Assembly (NCBI RefSeq): GCF_003254395.2
Contig: NC_037640.1
Span: 8,166,289-8,230,288, forward strand
Origin: Apis mellifera
Taxonomy: Eukaryota; Arthropoda; Insecta; Hymenoptera; Apidae
DNA: 64,000 bases
Direction: 5' to 3'
Part shown: in pieces, positions 1 through 10,627 of the stretch
Numbering within the stretch: the first letter of the stretch is position 1
Layout: each line of letters begins with the position of its first letter
The notes under the pieces: model-generated
The model's input: only the letters and a program-made list of their open reading frames with translations
Database searches by the model: none
What the model was told of the DNA's origin: nothing
Program-made: the position numbers and the translations under genes

Positions 1-291
1 ATTAAACATATAACATAAAACATAAAACGCATGCAACAAGTTGCAACAAATTCAAAAACATCAATTTTTCAGCAGTAATTAGTTATGGGCAAAATTTAAT
101 AGTTGAAATTACAAATAAAGTTACTTCAATAATTTATTATTTAAAAAATAATAATAATCGTAAATAATTATAATCCTAAATGGTCAAGATATATAAAAAG
201 ATATATAAATATCAATTATAATAGATAAACGAATAAATATTATTCAAGCATTTTAATAAGTAATTACTTAAAGTAACTTTATTCGAAAATT
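1..291. other. AT-rich intergenic DNA, left edge
   Basis: Only A/T-rich sequence with stops in all frames. I see no gene, RNA or repeat of note. Confidence 0.6.
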
Positions 292-513
292 TTAACTAAT
301 TATTTTTTCAACTCTGATAGTAACGAATTGGATGAGACCGATCACGATATGGGGATCGAATAACGCGACATGTGACTTCTCGAATTCATTCTTGCTGTTA
401 TCGTAGTACGACTGGTGCGTGTACATGCTCCGTTTCCGAGGTTCAAATACTTTTGCGTACTTAATATATTTGTTTATCTTGTTCGCCGCGTGCACAACAG
501 ATAATATAATTTC
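292..513 (-). CDS. possible terminal coding exon of an unrecognised minus-strand gene
   Basis: Read on the minus strand, a 73-codon open frame ends in TAA at 292-294. It is preceded at 514-515 by a plausible acceptor (pyrimidine-rich stretch ending TTCGAG). The patch is clearly higher in GC than its surroundings and its codons look protein-like, with a basic stretch (EPRKRSMYTHQSYYD) and a hydrophobic end (HIVIGLIQFVTIRVEK). There is no ATG at the upstream edge, so it would be a last exon with earlier exons to the right, overlapping the antisense phospholipase-like gene. I recognise no family. The plus strand is stop-ridden here. It could instead be a decayed exon. Confidence 0.4.
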   Translation of the reverse strand, partial: EIILSVVHAANKINKYIKYAKVFEPRKRSMYTHQSYYDNSKNEFEKSHVALFDPHIVIGLIQFVTIRVEKIIS

Positions 514-568
514 CTCGAACAGATAATAAAAGTTACTTTATACATATGTATATTTATATCTGTTTGAA

Positions 569-3299
569 ATGTGTTCGTCGTTGTTATTTACATCGGTTGT
601 TATCATTGCGTGTGGTATAAATTGGCTTTGAATATAGTTTTAAATTAAATTTTTTAAGTATTATTTTTTATTATTTTATATTTATTTATATTTACATTTA
701 TATTATATTATTTATATTATTGTATTATTTATATTTTATTATTTTTTGTTTAATTAATTATTGATCTATTATTATCCTTATTCTTTATTATCATGAATGC
801 TTATTATTTTCTTATTGATTTTAATAATATTTTTGAAAATTAAGCTAAAAAGTAATTCATTAAATAAAAATTTATTGTGAGATAAATATATATATAGTAT
901 ATAAAAATGTAAAAAAATTAAATATTATTAATTTTTTCTTATAACATTTTGATGAATTATAAAACTATAATCTGTCTCATAATCAATACATATATAAATA
1001 TAATAATATAATTATAATATAGTATAATATAATTACACTTTAAATTATATTTAATATTATTAATATAATTAAATTTTTTATAATTATATATTTTTGCATA
1101 TTGACAGTGTCGAACAAGATGGTATCTATTCAGCTACTGTATTATGGAACCGTAAAGGAGGATATCGTATTGACTTCTGGGGCCAAGGCAATGATCTAAC
1201 TGCTGTGCCATTACATGCAGCTCGAGCTTATTATAAAACTGGAATCTTCGAATATGGGTAGGTCAATGCTATTACATCTATTCATTAAATAAGATTAAGA
1301 GATCAAATATGTACATATATATACCATAAATATGAATAAAAAGAAATTCATTAAAATTCATAGAATATAAAAATATTTTAATAAATTTTTTAATAAATTT
1401 TTCTTAATTTCATTATGTGTGAATAATAAAATCTATAAGAGAAGGAGAGAGAGAGAAAAAGAGAAAATAACAATTGAAATAATTTTTTAGATGGTCCTAT
1501 ATCGAAATAGAAACATCGTCAAAATATCCAGACACTGTACAAGCTTATGCTGCCGGACTTTTAGAAGGTAGTCTTACCTGGCAATTGATTCATCATCATT
1601 GGTACAATACTATAAGATTAGAATGCGAAGCAAAACCTATCGAATGCCGAAAGTTAATGCGATATCTTCGAGATAACACTGCCGTTAATCGTAAACGCGC
1701 TGAACTGAAGGAATCTACTGATTCTTTTTGGCATATGGTACACAACTAATCATCATTTTTTACTCAATTTTCATTATAATCAAAAAAATATTTAATATAA
1801 TATAATAATAATATAATATGTAATACAATTATTGCATATAATGAAATATAATGAAAATAACTAAAATTAATTTTTGCTTAGGTACGATTATTTTACGCTC
1901 AATTAGATGGTTTAGAAGCTGGTTGGAAATTTGCTGTACGTCGAAGTCGTGTGTCGGCCTCATTAGAATCAGAAGATTTTCTCTGGCTTGCCTTGGCTTC
2001 TGATTTATGTGGTTTCCAACAAATATTCAATATTTCTGACTCCTTAGTAAGTTCCATGATCTACTTCAAATCGCTTCCAAGAGAAAATTCAGGACCATTA
2101 ATTGCAATTAGTCATCATACATCAGCATCGTAAGTGAATCATCAACTGATTATTCAATTTTTGTCTAAAAATTTTAAATATAAACTGATGAGTTTTGCAT
2201 TTTAAGCGACAAGGATAATTATAATAAATGTAGGTATAATTATACAAATAAATTCCATCAAATATATTCAAACAAACAATTTTTTATAATAATTAAATTA
2301 ATATAAATAAATTAAAAATTTATTTTTAATTTTGTAGATATACTCAGATGTTAAGACTTTTAAAAAAATATACATTTGGTTATCATATACTACCTGTAAC
2401 AAAAACTGCTGCATTAATTCCTAGTCGATCGATTGTGATGTCATCTTATCCCGGAGCATTGTCATCCCGAGATGAATTCTATTTAATAAATGGAGAAAAT
2501 CGTGAATTGGTTGTTACCGGAACATCTTTATTAATGACAAATCGAACTGAATGGAGTTTTTTATATCCAGATGATTATGTATGAATTAATTATTATATTT
2601 ATTATATAAATATTTTATATACAAAAATTAATTAAATAATACTAATAATAAAAAATATAGGTAATGCTAACTGTAAGATTAATGGCGGCAAATCGATTAG
2701 CAACAAACAGTCAATCTTGGTTTAATACATTGTCTTATCAAAATGACGGTGCTTCTGCACTTCAATGGATAATCTTCGAACCACGTTCCATGACATTATT
2801 ATTAGTGGAACAATTACCAAGCATTACTGTTCCTATAAATTACACTGAAGAGTTCAAGAAAATCGGTTTTATATCTTATATTGGTATATCAAATTTTAAA
2901 AGTACTAACAATATCGTACAACCTGCCAAAAAGAATTTAAATCTCTGGAAAACTCGTTTAACGCGTTTACAAAAGAACATCACTACATTTGAGCAATTTC
3001 GAAACATGATGCGTGGATGCAGCCAGGAAGGTTGCTCTGCTGTAAACCAAAAGACAGATTATTTGCAGGAATTAATGTTTCGTGGAGATTTAGAGGATGT
3101 GCCTATACCATACGGTATTATAGATACAAAGATTTTAACAGTCGATATAGATGGTTTCAAAGGTTTCGAAGCTATTTCTGGACCATCACAATCTCGAACA
3201 CCATTCAAGTGGTCACAAAGTTTTCCCAATATTTCACATGTAGGACATCCAGATACTTTCAATTTCGAAAGTGTTACACCAAAATGGGTTTGGATTTAA
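569..3299 (+). CDS. lama-like: phospholipase B-like protein (lamina ancestor type), probably catalytically degenerate
   Basis: Secreted or lysosomal PLBD-family protein of the N-terminal-nucleophile hydrolase fold, about 521 residues. Exons: 569-609 (signal peptide, weak GTGTGG donor, least certain), 1108-1257, 1491-1737, 1882-2129, 2338-2578, 2661-3299; all phases agree. The start ATG at 569 gives a hydrophobic leader (MCSSLLFTSVVIIA), after which the family body begins at once. Family landmarks are YKTGIFEYGWSYIEIETSS near the start, SSYPGALSSRDEFYLI, TVRLMAANRLA and the end FKWSQSFPNISHVGHPD. By remembered alignment the autocatalytic Cys (CSALIK in active PLBDs) falls on VSSMI, and the SGTYNNQW motif reads NDGASALQW. 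It may therefore be an inactive member. The family assignment is firm; loss of activity is inference. Confidence 0.85.
620..1107 (+). other. intron 1 of the phospholipase B-like gene
   Basis: AT-rich sequence without coding signal between the signal-peptide exon and the first domain exon. It ends in an acceptor at 1105-1107 (TTGACAG). Confidence 0.4.
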
Positions 3300-4742
3300 T
3301 TAGATTTAATTAATTACATTGAAGTTTTATTTGATTGATACTTTTTTTCAAACTTTTCAAAGATTTTTTAATAAAATAAAAATGATTTTTCTATGAATTT
3401 CTACCAAATGGATTTTTAGACAGAATTTTTTTTATTGTATCATAATATTTAAATATTTTGTAACTGGCTCATATGTTAGCCACCTATGGTGAAATGTTAA
3501 AAAATAAAATAAAATAAAATAAAAATTTATTACATTTTATTAATATTATTCCAAATCCTTTTTCAAATATTAAATAAAATTATATTATCAAATACTTTTA
3601 TGTAAATATTATGTAAATATTATCAAATATTTTTATTTAAAATTTAATACATATATAAAAAAAAATATCTTTGAAGGATCAATTCTAAATATCAAAATAA
3701 AACAAAAGTTAATATAAAAAAATATTAAATTTATTTTAATTATAAGCAATTTAATTTTGATCCGTCAATACCATAGCACTATTATTAAAATGAAACTTGG
3801 ATATTTCAATAAAAAATTTAAAGAAATATTATATATACGTTATTTATATTAAATACACGTTATTTATATTAGTTTAAATATACAAAATAAAAAATATTAA
3901 AAATTTTGTTTATTTATTTATATTATTATTAAATAAATTAATAAAAATATTATTATATATAAATATATATATAAATAATATATTAATAAATTCACTATAT
4001 ATTATGTTGCAAAATTTTAATAGATTTGTGTATCTCAAACAATATAAATATATTTTTTTTAAACTTTTTTAAACTTTTAGGATGCTCGGCTATATAAATG
4101 ACAATTGTGTATTACGATACGGTACTGCAAACCAATCAGCTGATTGTGAGATGTTTCATTCTATCTTCTAAATCTTATTTTATTTTGTGCAAAGTTAAGT
4201 TGTTTATAATGTAAAAAATATCAATTTGACATTTTTATATATCAATTTTTACTTTTATTTCGATATCTAGAATTAATTTTCTAAAGGTGTTTCAAATTTT
4301 TATAAACATTATATATACATATGTATTTGTTTTTTTATTTCTATCTAATTCATATTTATTATATGAGAATTTACTAATTAAATAAATTCTACATATTATT
4401 TTTATATTTTTAGTTTAATAAAAAGTTTAATAAAAATTTTAATGCTTATATTATAATTTTATCAAAATGTCAGTAAAATTAGATATGATAGATATATAAA
4501 TATATAGTTTTATAGTGAATCACGTTATACAATTTAAAAAAAAGATTATTACTTTTTAAGTGAAATTAATTTATAACTGATATATATGTATATAATATAA
4601 TACAAATTATATAATATATATATAATATTTATATAATAAAATATATTTTAAAATTTTATATTTTTTTAATTTCATAATGTTTTTGATCATTGTTTATCAT
4701 AAATATTATTATGATAATGTATGAAGATATTTGATCAGAATC
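3300..4742. other. 3'UTR and intergenic region, including the ERCC6 promoter area
   Basis: Polyadenylation-type AATAAA clusters lie just after the phospholipase-like gene (3373 and 3505-3530 areas). A slightly GC-richer patch near 4080-4170 carries a TATA-like element (CTATATAAATG) and an inverted CCAAT-type palindrome (CCAATCAGCTGATTG). This is the best candidate promoter for ERCC6. The remainder is AT-rich with no coding signal. Confidence 0.45.
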
Positions 4743-6278
4743 ATGGAGAATAATGATCAAAAGCAAGTTTCTAGTAATGAAAAATTAAATGATATACATG
4801 TGAATGAAAATATGGATGACAATTTAATGAAAAAGGTTAGGCTATAGAATTTAATACTAATATTTCAAAATTTTTATAATGACAATATATTTTTTATAGA
4901 TTTTCCTTTTAATGTAATCTTAATGTAATTTACGATATATTTTATTTAAAATATAAAAATTTTATAATTTTTATAATTAAAGTTGAATGCATATTCAATA
5001 TAAAATTTAATTTATTTTTTATTCTTATTAATAATAATAAATATATTTTTTTAAGGTTTTATCTGTTAGAAGTGAAGAAAGCATTCTTCATCAAGTATCA
5101 AAAGAAATAGATGATTTTATGAAATCAAATATATATACAAGAAGGAATGCAGAAGAATATATTAATGAAAATAATATTATAAATTATTCAAAACAAAAAG
5201 AATTAGAAAAACAAGTTTTAACTGGAGAAATTACACCATTCACAGCAATTGAAAAACAATCTAACTTAATAATAACTAAAGGGTATATGATAATAACATT
5301 ATAATTTTACAAGAAAAAATAATAAAAATTAAATTTAAAATTATTTTTTTAGAACATTTAATAAATCTTCTTGTTTACTTGATCTTGAAAAATATCTTCA
5401 ACAACAAGCTGAACTTGCTAAACAAAAAAAGCAATTAAAAGAAAATTCAAAAATATTTAAACATAATATTAATCATGTATTGTCAACTAAAAAACCAAAA
5501 TTATCAAATACTAGCTTTAAAAAATGCAGAACTTTAAAAAAAATAAAATCCAATATCAATAAAAAGAAATTAGTTTCTGAATTTAAAATGGCGAAAAATT
5601 TAAATGAAAGTAATGATGTTAATCATGAAATAAAATCTCATATTGAAAATTCTACAAAAGAAACTAAGCATTCCAAACATATTTTAATTCCTTGCAAAAT
5701 ATCCACAGATAATACTAAAGAAAAATCAGTTGAAAATACAATAAACAATAAATATATAAATGTGACAAGTGATTCAGGAAGTGAATATGTACCAAGTGAT
5801 GAACAAATTGAATCAGGTGAATATTATTACTAATTCAATTCAAAATTTAATATTAAATATTTTAAAAATTAGTTTTTTTTAATTAAATTCTTTTTATAAA
5901 TGAAATGTATAATAACTTTTTTTTTAATTTTATAAAAGATGAAGAATCATCATGTAAAAAAAAGAAATCTTTTACAAAATCTATTCACACAAAAAGAGGT
6001 ATATATTATAATATATTAAAATTATTCATTCTAATATATAATTTTTATTAATAGAAAATTATGTGAATTTTAGTTTTGGATGATGGTGATGAACAAATAT
6101 ATAAACAAAGGGTAGAAAAAAATGGTTATCCAAAGAATGAACCATTACATAAAATAGATAATTTGTTTAAGATTCCGCAATTTATATGGAAAAAATTATA
6201 TAAGTATGAATAATTATAAAAATTAATATTTTATATAATATAAAAATATATATAATTAATTAGGAATTATATAAATAT

Positions 6279-6317
<39 letters not shown>

Positions 6318-9300
6318 CATATAAATTTATATATTAATAAATATGATTAATTTTTTTAGATATCAGAAGATTTCTGTACAATGGTTATGGGAATTGCATC
6401 TTCGTAGTTTAGGAGGATTATTAGGTGATGAAATGGGTTTGGGAAAGACTGTTCAAGTAATTGCATTTCTTGCAGGGTTAGATTGTAGTGAATTATTATC
6501 TGATGGTGGAAGGTAAATAATTTTTACTTACCAATTACTATTTTTATTTTTACAACATTTTATTTATTAATTACAATTAAGAATCATTCAATAACATTTC
6601 TGAATTTTTTTCTTAAAATCATTTACAGAATTCAACATATATTAAATTCTGATTAAATAAAATTTTTCATAAAAATGCAAAAATATTATCTCAAAAATTT
6701 ATGCATCAGCATTTGAAGTATAATCTCTATTGCAAAATAAAATTTGTATTAGTATTTTTCTTATTGTTTATAATAATATATAATATATAATAATATACAA
6801 TAATATATATTGTTTATAATAATTATTATATAAATTCATAATATTTAATAATTAATAATAAATACTTATTCACAGATTCAGAGGATTAGGACCAACTATC
6901 ATTATTTGTCCAGCTACATTAATGGAACAATGGGTAAAACATTTTCATGAATGGTGGCCCATTCTTAGAATAGTTGTTTTACATCAATCTGGAACTTATA
7001 ATGGTAAAAATAATATCATAGGTATAATATAAAATATAATCTTATTTATTACTTTCATATATTATTAATAAATACTTTTAGGTAATTTGGAATATTTAAT
7101 ACATTCATTAAAATCTGGCGGTATAATAATTACTTCTTATTCTGGTATGCTTAAACATAAAGACTTACTTGTATCCAATCAATGGCATTATGTTATACTT
7201 GATGAAGGCCATAAAATAAGAAATCCACAAGCAAAGGTAATTTATGTGTTCAATTTAACTTTAATTATGAAAGTTCAAGATTATATTATTGCAGGTCAGT
7301 AAAGCAGTAAAGGAGTTTTCTACACCACATCGACTTTTGTTAACTGGTAGTCCTATGCAAAATTCTTTAAAAGAATTGTGGTCTCTTTTTGATTTTATTC
7401 TACCAGGAAAGTTAGGAACTTTACCTGCATTTCTAGAGCATTGTGCAGGTCCTATAACACGAGGAGGATATGCTAATGCTACACCTCTTCAGGAAGCTAC
7501 AGCACTTCAAGTTGCTATGATGCTTAGAGATGCTATTACACCATATATGCTCCGAAGAACAAAAAATGATGTACAACATCATGTTAGTTTACCAGAAAAA
7601 AATGAACAGGTTTATAACATGTTACATTATTTTTCATAATACTTCATAATTTGTTATTTCAATTCATATATATTTTTTCTTAGGTTCTGTTTTGTAGTTT
7701 AACAGAAGAACAAAAGAAACTATATAAAAAATATTTACGTTCTACAGATGTTAGTTTCATTTTACATGAAAAAAATAATATAGAAAACGGAAAATATAGA
7801 GCTCGTCTTTTAATAGCATTATCAGCGCTCAGAAAAATATGTAACCATCCTGATTTATATCTTTACACCACTCCAATTGTAAAATTTAAATTTTATATCA
7901 TATATTATAATATTATATATATCATTTATTATATTTAATTAAACTTCTACTTAGGATTCTGATGAAGACATTGATATATCAGATGAAACATTGGAGAAAT
8001 TTGGATACTGGAAACATTCTGGCAAGATGATAGTAGTTCGATCTCTTCTTAAAATTTGGAAGAAACAAGGACATAGAGTACTTCTTTTTACTCAAGGAAG
8101 ACAAGTAAATAAATTATATAATTATTCATTAAAAAAAAATTAAAAAATAATTTATAACTATTTTTGATTTATAGATGATGCATATTTTAGAATCTTTGAT
8201 ACAAAATGAACAATATACTTATTTAAGAATGGATGGAACTACTCCTATGTCACATCGACAAGAAACAATTCGTTCATTTAATAAAGTATGTATATTAATA
8301 AATAATAAATATAATTTATTAATATTTTAAGTTAGTCTATAATTTAAAATTTTGTAGGATTCATCATATTTTATTTTCCTATTAACTACACGTGTTGGAG
8401 GTTTAGGAGTAAATTTAACAGGAGCAAATCGAGTAGTTATTTATGATCCAGATTGGAATCCAGCAACTGATGCTCAAGCAAGAGAACGTGCATGGAGAAT
8501 TGGACAAAATAAAAATGTCACTATCTACAGACTTATTACTGCTGGTACTATTGAAGAAAAGGTAAAATAATAATTTTTCCTTTTCCTAAAATTTTTTTAG
8601 GAACATTTTTTTTATTAAATATTAACAATTATAAACAAACATTTTCAAATATTTATTTATTTTAATAAAAATGTTTATTTCTGTGAAAAAATTCTACTTT
8701 GTTTCAGATTTATCACAGACAAATATTTAAAATACTTCTTTCAAATAAAGTCTTAGAAGATCCACGACAACGTAGATTATTTAAAACTAATGATTTAGTT
8801 GAACTTTTTAATTTCAATGAATCTATCAATGGTCATTCTAGTGAGTCTGATCAATTATTTCAAGAATCTAAATTAATTCCTTTGACTAATAAATTTTCAT
8901 CTAATAAAATTGAAAAAATGCAAAAAATGGCAGCCAAACTTAGCAAAAATATAAGTCAAAATGTCTCAAAATATATACCTGCGATACAAATAACAGTTAC
9001 TTCAGACAATAATTGTTCTTCAAGTTGTTATAATAATAATGTTGATCAAGATATTAAAATATATAAAAATAATTTAACAAAACAAATCATCAAAAATGAA
9101 AATATAGTTTTTTCTGAAAATGAAAAAAATGATAATAATAAAATTATGGAGAATAAAATTGTAAAAAATATTGAACACAATACAGATAACATGATTGATA
9201 AACTAGAAAATGAAAATTATGTTTTAACAAACAAATCAAATTCTAATATTAAAAAAAATGAAATTATTATACAAAGTGATTCCAATATAACCAAAGTTTC

Positions 9301-9823
9301 ATATAAAAATAACCAAATGATTTTATGTAATAAAAATAAGGATGCATCTTTAAAATTAAATAAGATGCATTATAAAAAAAAAAATAAGAAAAGTTCAATA
9401 TCAGAAAATCATACTACTTCGGCTTTATTTGAAGGAGAACGTATCTCACATTTAATTGGACGACGTCTTAGATGTTCGCTAACAGAAGAATCTAAGTCAA
9501 TTGAAGATGATCAATATGTTTTAGAAAAGTTATTTGCTAAAGCGAGTAATTGTTGCTTATTATATAAAAAATTTTATGTTGAATTTTTATATAAAATATA
9601 TATAGAATAATAGTATAAACATATAAAATAATTTTTTTTAGATGTAACGTCTGCTTTTCAACATGAAACAGTATTATCAAATTCAAAGTATAATTCAGAT
9701 GATAAAAATCCTATGCAACGATTAGCGCGTGAAACAGCGCAAGAAAATATGGATAATATTCGTAAATCTCGGAAATGGTGTTGGAAACCCACATGGAATT
9801 CTACATTATTAAAAAATAATTAA
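4743..9823 (+). CDS. ERCC6: DNA excision repair protein ERCC-6 (CSB, SNF2-family ATPase)
   Basis: Transcription-coupled repair ATPase that recognises stalled RNA polymerase II. Fifteen exons: 4743-4835, 5056-5282, 5353-5816, 5939-5998, 6074-6203, 6360-6512, 6876-7003, 7082-7236, 7295-7609, 7684-7878, 7955-8104, 8175-8285, 8358-8561, 8708-9545, 9642-9823; 1134 residues. A Lys/Asn-rich N-terminus includes the conserved TGEITPF patch. It is followed by SNF2 motifs in order: Walker A GDEMGLGKT, CPATLMEQW, DEGHKIRN (DExH), LLTGSPMQN, LFDFILPGKLGTLP, LRRTKNDV, then the helicase C lobe with GYWKHSGKM, VGGLGVNLTGANR and ARERAWRIGQ. Identity to human CSB is extensive by eye. The long exon 14 is a low-complexity Lys/Asn linker. 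The protein stops shortly after KPTWN, where the human protein continues to its ubiquitin-binding and winged-helix region. Adjacent genes are functionally unrelated. Confidence 0.95.
6283..6313. repeat. (AT)n microsatellite in an ERCC6 intron
   Basis: Uninterrupted AT dinucleotide run inside the intron before the Walker A exon. Confidence 0.9.
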
Positions 9824-10244
9824 TTTTTTGTTGTAGGTAATTAATATTTAAATTTAATTTGTTATATTATGTATATTTCATCAAAAGTTATTTTATTTAA
9901 TAATTTTGAATTTTCTAATCAAACAAGTAGAAAAGAAATTAATATTGTTTTAAATTTGTGTTCATAGAAAAATAACACTGTTTAACAAGAAGTGGATATA
10001 TGTACAACAAATATTTAGAACTTAAAGTATTTTTTCCTAATAATTCATATTAAAGTAATTTTTTATATTTTTATAATTTTACTTTCTTTAATTTTGTAAA
10101 AAAAATATTATGTTTATAATTATTTGTTATTTAAATATTAAATTATTTTTGTACATTAAATATAAATGTATGAATAGTTAGAAACAAGAAAGTTTTTTCA
10201 TTATGATACCATCATTCCTTATATTATCTGTATATATATGTATA

Positions 10245-10276
<32 letters not shown>

Positions 10277-10627
10277 CTCAGGCACTTAGCACTTATAAAA
10301 GGTGAATTGAAACTTAAGAAATGTAATATTTTCATGATCAAAAAAATACTATTTTTTTAATTAAATTTTTCAAATATTTTTTACTTATGTTACTAACTAT
10401 AACACTTTGGTGTATATAAATTACTATAATTTATTATTAAGTAATTGTAATTAAGTAATTAAACAATTAAAAAAAATTTGTGAAAACATTTTTTATCGAA
10501 AATTTTGTATACTCATGTATATACTAAACATGTATAAATATACATATTTATATATTTACAATGAGTATACTTAACTTACTAATGAAAGAAATTTCTTCAT
10601 AAAATATTCTTTTTTACCTTTTTACAC
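9824..10627. other. convergent 3' intergenic region with (AT)n run
   Basis: Space between the stop of ERCC6 (+) and the stop of the NYN RNase gene (-). It holds AT-rich 3'UTR-type sequence and a TATATG/AT microsatellite at about 10231-10275. No gene is seen. Confidence 0.6.

Noticed and set aside
9826..9842. Ratchet-like TTGTTGTAG followed by GTAATT after the ERCC6 stop
   Set aside because: It lies in the 3'UTR directly after the stop codon, the donor is weak, and there is no long intron for it to serve.
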